DNA from: Candidatus Atribacteria bacterium
GTDB lineage: Bacteria; Atribacterota; Phoenicimicrobiia; Phoenicimicrobiales; Phoenicimicrobiaceae
Assembly: GCA_003513845.1 (NCBI GenBank)
Contig: DOTB01000057.1
Span: forward strand, 1-20,322
Direction: 5' to 3'
Length of the DNA: 20,322 nt
The notes under the pieces are model-generated. The model did no database searches. It was not told the DNA's origin and saw nothing but the letters and a program-made list of their open reading frames with translations. Positions 8,113 to 14,095 of this stretch are shown piece after piece. Numbering within the stretch: position 1 is the stretch's first letter; the number at the start of each line of letters is the position of its first letter. The position numbers and the translations under genes are program-made.

Positions 8113-9162
8113 ATGGACACTATTTATTTAATAATGCCAGGAAAAATATCAAATAGTTTTAGCGATATAATTAAAAAAGCTACAGCGGGTTATAATCAGA
8201 TAGTTATTAAAACATTTGAAGATATCACGGACTTAAGAAATAAGAAGATAGTTTTTGCTATAGAGTTAGATGGATGTGGATTTAATATTCCTTTATTTGA
8301 AATACTTTTAAAATTGCAAAAAAGAGGAAATGATTCTCTTCTTGGTTCAAGGGCAGTAATTATAATTCAAAGCCCCAGTGAGTTATTTACTAAGAATTCT
8401 GCTCAGAAGATAATTTTTTTGGCCAATCTGATGGGGTGTAGATTCCCAGGCCACCCAGTTGTAGAGGCAACTTATAATCTCAGCAATTTTATTACCTGGC
8501 AAAAAATTTATGATTTATCCCTTAAAGAAATTTATCAAAAACAAGCTAAAGAATTAGTTGATAAATTGATGGCGGAAAAGCTTACTTTAATTAAAAATCC
8601 CAAAATATTAGTCCTTCATTCCAGTTCATTTAAAACTTCCAATACTCTGATGCTCTGGAGGATGGTTAAGGATAATTTGAGAGCAAAAAATTTAAGGGAA
8701 TTACATGTAGAAAATGGTACCGTAGTAGACTGCAGGGGATGTTCTTATAAAACCTGTATTCATTATAGCGAAGAAGAAAGTTGTTTTTATGGAGGAATAA
8801 TGGTAAAAGAAATTCTTCCTGCGATTGAGGATGCAGATTGTACAATCTGGTTATGCCCTAATTATAATGATGCTGTATCTGCAAAGCTTATGGCAGTAAT
8901 AAATAGGTTGACTGTACTTTACAAGAGAGTGAGATTCTGGGATAAAAGTCTGTTTTCCATCATTGTTTCAGGAAATTCAGGTAGTGATTGTGTAGCCGAG
9001 CAATTATTAGGGGCTTTAAATATTAATAAAGGATTTAGATTGCCTCCCTATTTTGCCTTGATGGCCATTGCTAATGACCCGGGTGCAATCAGGAAAGTTA
9101 AAGGGATAGAAAAAAGGGCAGAAGAGTTTGCCCGAAATATATTGGGAGAAATTAAAAAATAG
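8113..9162 (+). CDS. Flavodoxin-fold NAD(P)H/FMN oxidoreductase with N-terminal extension
   Basis: A 349-residue protein whose second half (about 163-349) matches the NADPH-dependent FMN reductase / iron-sulfur flavoprotein superfamily: ILVLHSSSFKTSNT is the phosphate-binding loop of FMN, followed by a cysteine cluster C207-x2-C210-x4-C215-x8-C224 and then DADCTIWLCPNYNDAVSAKLMAVINRL, the family's second flavin loop. The four cysteines resemble the cluster-binding motif of iron-sulfur flavoproteins but with wider spacing, so an Fe-S cluster is possible but unproven. Residues 1-160 form a second alpha/beta, flavodoxin-like region (VIIIQSPSELFTKNS, FLANLMGCRFPGHP) without a clear cofactor site. 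It follows the dehydrogenase-fold gene by 57 bases and precedes rlmN by 14, so it sits in the same probable operon. Likely a cytoplasmic electron carrier or reductase; the substrate is unknown. Confidence 0.82.
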   Translation: MDTIYLIMPGKISNSFSDIIKKATAGYNQIVIKTFEDITDLRNKKIVFAIELDGCGFNIPLFEILLKLQKRGNDSLLGSRAVIIIQSPSELFTKNSAQKIIFLANLMGCRFPGHPVVEATYNLSNFITWQKIYDLSLKEIYQKQAKELVDKLMAEKLTLIKNPKILVLHSSSFKTSNTLMLWRMVKDNLRAKNLRELHVENGTVVDCRGCSYKTCIHYSEEESCFYGGIMVKEILPAIEDADCTIWLCPNYNDAVSAKLMAVINRLTVLYKRVRFWDKSLFSIIVSGNSGSDCVAEQLLGALNINKGFRLPPYFALMAIANDPGAIRKVKGIEKRAEEFARNILGEIKK

Positions 9163-9176
9163 AAGAAAATAAATCT

Positions 9177-10208
9177 ATGAAGAAGAAAGATATTAAAAAT
9201 TTTACTTTAGATGAATTAAAAGAAGAATTTGAAAATTCAGGAGAAAAAAGATTTAGGGCTACCCAACTATTTCATTGGGTTTATAAAAAATGTATAGAAA
9301 ATTTTGATGATATGACCGATCTTCCCGTAGCATTTAGAAAATTTCTTCACTACAACTTTTATCTACGGAATATAGGGTTATTAAAATTTGTAAAATCTAA
9401 AGACGGAACTGAAAAATACCTGTTCAAATTAGAAGATGGGAATGTAATAGAAAGTGTTCTGATATTTTCTAATAAAGGGAGGATCACTGAATGTATTTCC
9501 TCTCAAGTCGGATGTAAATATAATTGCTTATTTTGTGAAAGTGGTAAGAAAGGATTTACCAGAAACCTCCTGGTTAGTGAAATTTTAAATCAGGTTTTAT
9601 TTATTAAGAAGAAGTTGAAATCTAATCCTCACAATATTGTATTTATGGGGATTGGAGAACCTTTAGATAATTATGATAATGTCATAAAAGCAATTTACAT
9701 ATTAAATTCTAAAGAAGCCTTTAATATTGGAGCAAGAAAGATAACTATTTCTACCTGTGGGATAATACCCGCAATAAAAAAGTTGCAAGAGTGTAACTGG
9801 CAGGTAGAATTATCAGTATCTCTTCATGCCCCCGAAGATAAATTAAGGTCTTATTTAATGCCAGTTAATAATAAATATCCTTTATATGATTTAATAGAAG
9901 TATGCAGAGATTATGTAAAAAAAACAAATAGGCAGATTACTTTCGAATATATTTTAATTAAAGGAATAAATGATTCTCTTAATTATGCTGATAAATTAGC
10001 TAAACTAATCGGAGGGTTTAATTTCAAGATAAATCTAATTACTTTTAATCCTGCTCCCGGTTCTTTGTTGCAGGCGACTGATATCTCTCAAATTAAATCC
10101 TTTAGGGAAAAATTGGTAGCTAAAAAAATTCCTACTACTATAAGAGTATCCAGGGGGGGTGATATATCTGCTGCTTGTGGACAACTAAAAAGCCTGCATC
10201 TAAAATAA
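9177..10208 (+). CDS. rlmN: 23S rRNA (adenine2503-C2)-methyltransferase / tRNA A37 methyltransferase RlmN
   Basis: A radical SAM enzyme that methylates C2 of A2503 in 23S rRNA and, in many bacteria, A37 of some tRNAs. The radical SAM cysteines C113, C117 and C120 are in CKYNCLFCESGKKGFTRNL, which matches the family's CxxxCxxC signature. The SAM-binding GEPLDNYDNV, the VSLHAPEDKLRSYLMPVN segment and the C-terminal resolving cysteine C334 in DISAACGQL are all present. The two catalytic cysteines needed for the protein-bound methyl mechanism (family C118 and C355 in E. coli, here C120 and C334) are kept. At 343 residues it has normal length. It begins 14 bases after the flavin-type gene with only a weak ribosome binding site, suggesting translational coupling. 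A tRNA with its own promoter follows. Confidence 0.97.
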   Translation: MKKKDIKNFTLDELKEEFENSGEKRFRATQLFHWVYKKCIENFDDMTDLPVAFRKFLHYNFYLRNIGLLKFVKSKDGTEKYLFKLEDGNVIESVLIFSNKGRITECISSQVGCKYNCLFCESGKKGFTRNLLVSEILNQVLFIKKKLKSNPHNIVFMGIGEPLDNYDNVIKAIYILNSKEAFNIGARKITISTCGIIPAIKKLQECNWQVELSVSLHAPEDKLRSYLMPVNNKYPLYDLIEVCRDYVKKTNRQITFEYILIKGINDSLNYADKLAKLIGGFNFKINLITFNPAPGSLLQATDISQIKSFREKLVAKKIPTTIRVSRGGDISAACGQLKSLHLK

Positions 10209-10251
10209 GTTTACAAATATTAATTTCTCTTTACGCAATACGAAAATTTTC

Positions 10252-10279
10252 TTGACTTTCTAAGTATATCTGTTATACT
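10252..10279 (+). promoter_or_regulatory. tRNA gene promoter
   Basis: A -35 TTGACT (10252-10257) and a -10 TATACT (10274-10279) preceded by TGT, an extended -10, with a 16-base spacer. Transcription would start about 20 bases before the mature tRNA. This is one of the best sigma-70-type promoters in the window. Confidence 0.8.
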
Positions 10280-10305
10280 TTTAACGAAGATAATTACTCG
10301 ATTAC

Positions 10306-10381
10306 GGGCCCATAGCTCAGCTGGTAGAGCAACCGGCTCATAACCGGTCGGTCCCTGGTTCGAATCCAGGTGGGCCCACCA
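10306..10381 (+). tRNA. tRNA with anticodon CAT (Met elongator or Ile2)
   Basis: A complete cloverleaf: acceptor GGGCCCA/TGGGCCC, D arm GCTC/GAGC, anticodon stem ACCGG/CCGGT with loop CTCATAA, and T arm CCTGG-TTCGAAT-CCAGG. Discriminator A and an encoded CCA end it at 10381. The anticodon is CAT. It is not the initiator: position 1 pairs with 72 and the anticodon stem lacks the three G-C pairs. Elongator Met and Ile2 (CAT modified to lysidine by TilS) cannot be separated by the anticodon. The C4-G69 and C5-G68 pairs match the TilS identity pairs known from E. coli tRNA-Ile2, which hints at Ile2, but that rule may not transfer to this lineage. Confidence 0.95.
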
Positions 10382-10445
10382 ATACTAACAAAGGTTGTAA
10401 AATTATATGAGAAAGTATGAAATAAAAAAGATATTACATTTTTTT

Positions 10446-10486
10446 AAAACCTTACTTCTTCCCTGTAAGAAGTAAGGTTTTTTTTA
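10446..10486 (+). terminator. Intrinsic terminator after the tRNA
   Basis: A perfect 15 bp stem (10446-10460 with 10467-10481) with a 6-base loop CCCTGT, its 3' arm merging into a run of T up to 10486. Textbook rho-independent terminator, ending the tRNA transcript and separating it from the zinc-ribbon gene. Confidence 0.92.
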
Positions 10487-10532
10487 TTTTAAATTAAGAT
10501 ATTGCTAATAAGGGCGGGGGAGGAATAGTTAT

Positions 10533-11246
10533 TTGAAGAAACAATTGGAAATACTTTTAGAACTGCAAAGAATAGATAATGATATAGATGAGGAAGAAAA
10601 GAAAAAAAGAGAATTACCCTTGAAATTAAATAAAATTGCTGGGGAAATTCAGGAATTACAAAATAATCTTGTAGCCGCAAAGAAAGCTTATAAAGAATTA
10701 CAGATCAATTTGAACAGAAAAGAATTAGATTTATCTGACAAATCTAATAAAATTAAAAAACATCAGGAAGATTTATATGGGGGTAAGATAACAGATATTA
10801 AAGAACTTAAACAGTTGCAAGGAGCAATAGCAAACTATGAAGAAGAAAAAGCTTTGATTGAAGATGAGCTGTTAGACCTGATGGAAAAGGTAGAAGAAAA
10901 CGATAAATTGATTATGGAACTTGAAGAGGATTTAAAAAAGAAAGAAAGGCATTTACAAGATTGCCAGCAAGAAATAAAATTAACAGTCTCAAAGATAGAC
11001 GAGAAAATAAATTCTTTTTATGATAGAAGAAAAGGGATATTAAGTAAAATAACAGATAATCATCTTCTTAAGGAGTATGAATTATTGAGAAAAGAAAAAG
11101 ATGGAAAAGCCATTATTGAGGTTAATAGCTCTATATGTCCAGGTTGTTATCTCGATCTCCCCAGTGATACTATCTATCACCTAAAAAAGGAACAAATAGT
11201 GACGACTTGCCCTAATTGTAATAGAATTCTGGTTTGGAAAGGGTAA
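10533..11246 (+). CDS. Coiled-coil protein with C-terminal C4 zinc ribbon (CT398 / zf-RING_7 family)
   Basis: A 237-residue protein: about 180 residues of charged heptad-rich helix (two antiparallel coiled-coil segments) with the conserved hinge YGGKITDIKELKQLQ, then a zinc ribbon with C202-PG-C205 and C226-PN-C229. This is the architecture of the widespread CT398-like family, whose role is not established; nucleic-acid binding is suggested by the ribbon. Translation starts at TTG (10533), supported by GGGGGAGGA ending 9 bases upstream; no ATG is available nearby. It lies directly upstream of rnpB, whose promoter begins 10 bases after its stop, a neighbourhood often seen for this family. It follows the tRNA terminator, so it probably has its own promoter in the AT-rich 10487-10515 stretch, though I cannot define it. 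Confidence 0.9.
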   Translation: MKKQLEILLELQRIDNDIDEEEKKKRELPLKLNKIAGEIQELQNNLVAAKKAYKELQINLNRKELDLSDKSNKIKKHQEDLYGGKITDIKELKQLQGAIANYEEEKALIEDELLDLMEKVEENDKLIMELEEDLKKKERHLQDCQQEIKLTVSKIDEKINSFYDRRKGILSKITDNHLLKEYELLRKEKDGKAIIEVNSSICPGCYLDLPSDTIYHLKKEQIVTTCPNCNRILVWKG

Positions 11247-11256
11247 TTCAAATCAA

Positions 11257-11285
11257 TTGACTTTTTTAAGGTAAGATGATATCTT
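11257..11285 (+). promoter_or_regulatory. rnpB promoter
   Basis: A -35 TTGACT (11257-11262), identical to the tRNA promoter's, and a -10 TATCTT (11280-11285) with a 17-base spacer. The predicted start, around 11292, is a few bases before the P1 helix of RNase P RNA. Confidence 0.7.
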
Positions 11286-11298
11286 TAAAAATGGATAG

Positions 11299-11758
11299 CT
11301 TATAAGTAGACCAGGTAATCGCGGAAGAAGAATAATTTCTTTCGAGGAAAGTCCGAGCTCCGCAGGGCAAAGTGCTGGGTAACCCCCAGTGAGGGTGACC
11401 TCAAGGAAAGTGCTACAGAAAATACACAGCCCGGCAATCAAATTTGTGCGCTGGGTAAAGGTGAAAAGGCAGGGTAAGAGCCTACCAGTTGTTAGGTGAC
11501 TAACAAGCTTAGTAAACCCCACTTGGAGCAAGACCAAATAGGAAGAGTTGTGGTGGCCCGCTGAATCTTCGGGTAGGTCGCAAGAGGTGTAAGGTAACTT
11601 ACATCCCAGATAGATGATTACCACCCTTATTAGTTAGTTACTTGGTTAGATGGTTAAATTCGCATCTTGCAACTTGTATTTTACACTAACGACTAACGAC
11701 TATTCACTAACAACTAACTTATAAGGGAACAGAACTCGGCTTATGGTCTACTTATAAG
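11299..11758 (+). ncRNA. rnpB: RNase P RNA (type A-like) with an enlarged hairpin between P2 and P4
   Basis: The catalytic RNA that removes 5' leaders from pre-tRNAs. The ends pair perfectly over 14 bp to form P1 (CTTATAAGTAGACC 11299-11312 with 11745-11758). P2 is GGTAATC (11314-11320) with GATTACC (11616-11622). Conserved blocks are present: GAGGAAAGTCCGAGCTCC, ACAGAAA, GGTAAGAGCCTACC, AAACCCCACTTGGAGCAAG followed by ACCAAATAGG, the block around AGATAGATGA, and ACAGAACTCGGCTTATGG, the second P4 strand. The GGGTAGG and P15-P17 style region supports type A. Between P2 and P4, where most type A RNAs have a few bases, a hairpin of about 100 nt (11624-11727) is inserted, in the place of helix P19. 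The mature RNA is about 460 nt, longer than usual because of it. Confidence 0.96.
11624..11727 (+). repeat. Repeat-like insertion forming the P19-position hairpin of rnpB
   Basis: Outer arms CCCTTAT (11624-11630) and ATAAGGG (11721-11727) pair over 7 bp, continuing past one mismatch with 8 more pairs (AGTTAGTT with AACTAACT). Inside, the left arm is TTAGTTAGTTACTTGG plus GGTTAGATGG, and the right arm contains CTAACGACTAACGACTA and CACTAACAACTAACT, so many registers of GTTAG/CTAAC pairing are possible. The same TTAGTTAGTTACYT word occurs at about 15908 and 20022 outside any gene, so the insert appears to be a member of a dispersed repeat family. Confidence 0.7.
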
Positions 11759-11773
11759 AATAGAATAATAAAG

Positions 11774-11828
11774 AAAAGAAGAAGAGACATATAATTGGAA
11801 GATTCTAATATATGTCTCTTCTTCTTTT
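11774..11828 (+). terminator. 20 bp perfect hairpin after rnpB, probable terminator
   Basis: Arms 11774-11793 and 11809-11828 are perfect complements over 20 bp with a 15-nt loop; the 3' arm is pyrimidine-rich and ends CTTCTTTT followed by ATCTTT. The A-rich left arm and T-rich right arm would let it act on both strands. It ends the rnpB transcript 16 bases after P1. Confidence 0.75.
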
Positions 11829-12034
11829 ATCTTTCCCAGCTTCTTCTCCAACAATATGCCTCTAAAAAATTAATTTTAAAATTTCTATTCTAATTTCCTC
11901 AAAATTAAAAAATAAGAGTTATGTATTTATGTATATATTGTTGAAGACACACTAAATATGTGGTATTTATTAATTTTTTTTAAAAAAAATAAAAATATTT
12001 TTTTAAAAAAAGAGGATTTTTAAAAAAAATGTAG
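11829..12034. other. AT-rich spacer with consecutive T/A tracts upstream of mraZ
   Basis: About 200 bases without a gene. The 3' half has three T-run/A-run modules, T8A8 (11974-11989), T7A7 (11998-12011) and T5A8 (12017-12029), ending just before the mraZ -10. Such tracts can act as an UP element or a site for nucleoid proteins. I see no -35 hexamer worth naming. Confidence 0.5.
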
Positions 12035-12040
12035 TATACT
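12035..12040 (+). promoter_or_regulatory. -10 element of the dcw operon promoter
   Basis: TATACT, preceded by AT tracts but no convincing -35. Transcription would start near 12047, immediately before the MraZ boxes, so a repressor bound there would block initiation. Confidence 0.55.
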
Positions 12041-12050
12041 GAATATAAAC

Positions 12051-12080
12051 GAAGTGGAGCAAAGTGGAGCAAAGTGGAGT
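12051..12080 (+). promoter_or_regulatory. MraZ operator, three direct 10 bp repeats
   Basis: Three tandem units at exact 10 bp spacing: GAAGTGGAGC, AAAGTGGAGC, AAAGTGGAGT. Known MraZ operators are three or more GT-rich direct repeats at 10 bp or near spacing just upstream of mraZ (TGGG-N5 type in E. coli, AAAGTG-type in Mycoplasma), bound by the MraZ ring on one DNA face. The position between the -10 and the ribosome binding site predicts autorepression of the whole operon. Confidence 0.88.
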
Positions 12081-12100
12081 ATTAATTAAAAGGGGGATTT

Positions 12101-12532
12101 ATGTTTTTAGGGCAATATGAACATACAGTTGATGAAAAGGGAAGATTAATTGTGCCGGCAAGATATCGAGAATCTTTGGGGGATAATTTTATAATCACTT
12201 TTGGTCTTGATGTATGCCTTTTTGTATATCCCCTTGAAGAATGGAAAAGTCTATCCGAAAAATTAAAATTACTTCCCTTAGGTCAAAGAGATGCCCGAGC
12301 ATTTAAAAGAATACTTTTTTCTCGAGCAACCACTTGTTCATTAGATAGTCAAGGTAGAGTTGTCATTATGAAATACTTAAGAGATTATGCGCAAATCAAA
12401 CGAGAAGTTATGGTTATCGGGGTTTTAGATAGATTGGAGATCTGGAGTAAGGATGTCTGGCAAGGATACTTTAAAGAAATTGAAGGCTCATATGAAGATA
12501 TTGCTGAAAGGCTATATGAGCAAGAAGGTTAA
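12101..12532 (+). CDS. mraZ: Transcriptional regulator MraZ
   Basis: A 143-residue AbrB/SpoVT-fold DNA-binding protein, the usual first gene of the dcw operon. It has the two tandem half-domains with the family's DxxxR signatures: DEKGRLIVPARYR (N-terminal) and DSQGRVVIMKYLR (C-terminal). The family forms octamer-like rings that bind direct-repeat operators upstream of their own gene. Those repeats are visible at 12051-12080, so this protein probably represses its operon. The ATG has a strong ribosome binding site (AGGGGG, 12091-12096). rsmH follows after only 6 bases. Confidence 0.97.
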   Translation: MFLGQYEHTVDEKGRLIVPARYRESLGDNFIITFGLDVCLFVYPLEEWKSLSEKLKLLPLGQRDARAFKRILFSRATTCSLDSQGRVVIMKYLRDYAQIKREVMVIGVLDRLEIWSKDVWQGYFKEIEGSYEDIAERLYEQEG

Positions 12533-12538
12533 TTTATA

Positions 12539-13486
12539 ATGAATTCTTTTCATATACCCGTACTCTTAAAAGAGGTTTTACACTACTTAATTTCCAAAAA
12601 GGGAGGTGGTGTATATATTGATTGTACCTTAGGAGGTGGGGGGCACTCAAAAGCTATTTTAAAAAGAATATATCCTGATGGCTTATTGATTGGTATAGAT
12701 CAGGATATAGAGGCAATTAAAACAGCAAGAAAAGAGTTAAACAATTATCTTGATAGAGCTATATTGGTTAAAGAAAATTTTAAAAATTTAGAAGAAATTA
12801 TATCCGACCTAAAGGTGAACGCAGTATCGGGAATACTATTTGATTTAGGAGTGTCCTCTCACCAACTAAGAGAGAGGGAAAGAGGATTTAGCTTTAGAGA
12901 AGATGGTCATTTAGATATGCGGATGGACCTAACCCAAAAGTTTAATGCAAGTACATTGATTAATAATTATACAGAGGAAGAACTAATCAGAATATTTGAA
13001 AAATATGGAGAAGAACGCTTTTCAAAAAGAATTGCCCGACTGATTGTTTTAGAGCGACAGAGGAATCCTATAAATACTACCAAACAATTAGCTGATCTGG
13101 TTATAAGAGCTCTTCCAAAAGCTAAAAAGAGAGGAAGATGGAGAATCCATCCAGCTACCAGAGTTTTTCAGGCAATAAGAATAGAGGTAAATCAAGAACT
13201 TGATGTTTTGGAAAAAAGTTTAAATCAAGCGATTAAGGTTTTAGAAGACAAAGGCAGAATTTGCGTAATTTCCTATCATTCATTAGAAGATAGGATTGTC
13301 AAAAATGTCTTTAAAAAAGCGGAAAAAGAAAAAATAGCACAACAGAATTATGGATTAAAAATTATAACCAAAAAGCCGATTAGAGCCTCTCAAGAGGAGA
13401 TAAAAAGAAATCCTGGAGCCAGAAGCGCTAAATTGAGAGTGGCAGAAAAAGTCGAAATTTTGAAAAATTCCAATGCTAAAAGGTAA
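12539..13486 (+). CDS. rsmH: 16S rRNA (cytosine1402-N4)-methyltransferase RsmH (MraW)
   Basis: A 315-residue SAM-dependent methyltransferase acting on N4 of C1402 in 16S rRNA, near the P site. It begins with HIPVLLKEVL, then the SAM loop IDCTLGGGGHS (about 28-38), DFDLGVSS-type motif FDLGVSSHQL, GFSFREDGHLDMRMD, and HPATRVFQAIRIEVNQEL, with VISYHSLEDRIVK towards the end, all diagnostic of the family. Length is normal. It is coupled to mraZ with a ribosome binding site (AGAAGG) inside the end of that gene. A 120-base spacer follows before ftsL. Confidence 0.98.
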   Translation: MNSFHIPVLLKEVLHYLISKKGGGVYIDCTLGGGGHSKAILKRIYPDGLLIGIDQDIEAIKTARKELNNYLDRAILVKENFKNLEEIISDLKVNAVSGILFDLGVSSHQLRERERGFSFREDGHLDMRMDLTQKFNASTLINNYTEEELIRIFEKYGEERFSKRIARLIVLERQRNPINTTKQLADLVIRALPKAKKRGRWRIHPATRVFQAIRIEVNQELDVLEKSLNQAIKVLEDKGRICVISYHSLEDRIVKNVFKKAEKEKIAQQNYGLKIITKKPIRASQEEIKRNPGARSAKLRVAEKVEILKNSNAKR

Positions 13487-13606
13487 ATTCTTTTGCCCGT
13501 TACTCGTTTTCACGAGCACATGTTTCCCGGGTACAAGTTTAAAAAAGGAATGGATTTTTGCAAGATTGTATAGCAAAAACCCTAAATATAATAAAGGGAC
13601 GAGAAG
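13487..13606. repeat. Spacer with small nested hairpins between rsmH and ftsL
   Basis: This 120-base gap inside an otherwise tight operon contains CTCGT-TTTC-ACGAG (13503-13516) inside an outer arm pair TGCCCG (13494-13499) / CGGGTA (13529-13534). It could be an RNA structure or a decayed palindromic repeat. There is no T-tract, so a terminator is unlikely. Confidence 0.35.
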
Positions 13607-14059
13607 ATGGCAAGAAAAAGAAGAAAAGAAGTAAAATATAATAATAATTATTGTAATGATAAAAATATATTTTTTAGTTGTGGATTATTTTTACTATTAA
13701 TGTTTTTTATCACCTCTATAACTGTTTTTTATATTTCTAACACCATCGCTCTAACGGAATTAGGGTATAAATTAATAGAATTAGAAAATTACAAAATAAA
13801 ATTAGTAGAAGAGAACAAAAAACTTGAGCTTATGGTAGAGACTCTTTCTTCCCTGGATAGAGTTGAAGAAATTGCCTGTAACCACTTAGGAATGATAAGA
13901 CCCAAAGAAGTTAATTTCATTGCTTCACTTCCTGCTTCAAAAATTAATCCAGGGGGAAATATAGAGGTAATTAGCAACAATTATGAAGGAGAAAAATATT
14001 TTTGGGCTAGTTTTGACTTAAAAAAAGTAAACGAATTGATTTTATCTGTGCTAAAATAA
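13607..14059 (+). CDS. ftsL: FtsL-like cell division protein
   Basis: A 150-residue bitopic membrane protein: a short basic cytoplasmic start (MARKRRKEVK), one transmembrane helix at about 21-44, then a coiled coil (about 50-90) and a C-terminal tail. This matches FtsL/DivIC-type septum proteins, which join FtsB and FtsQ to activate FtsW-FtsI at the division site. FtsL diverges fast, so the call rests on topology, size and its place between rsmH and ftsI rather than on a strong motif; the HLGMIRPKEVNFI segment after the coiled coil is typical of the family. The ATG has GGGACGAGAAG upstream. Confidence 0.85.
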   Translation: MARKRRKEVKYNNNYCNDKNIFFSCGLFLLLMFFITSITVFYISNTIALTELGYKLIELENYKIKLVEENKKLELMVETLSSLDRVEEIACNHLGMIRPKEVNFIASLPASKINPGGNIEVISNNYEGEKYFWASFDLKKVNELILSVLK

Positions 14060-14095
14060 TATACTTGTAGCAATGAGAACAAAAGGTGGGAATAG

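Noticed and set aside
11253..11624. Minus-strand open frame of 123 residues
   Set aside because: It is antisense to RNase P RNA, whose conserved structure explains the sequence.
11630..11720. CRISPR-like direct repeats in the GTTAG/CTAAC region
   Set aside because: Units are short, irregular and without spacers; they form a hairpin in rnpB.
13494..13534. Terminator between rsmH and ftsL
   Set aside because: The hairpins lack a T-tract and the operon would be cut before essential genes.
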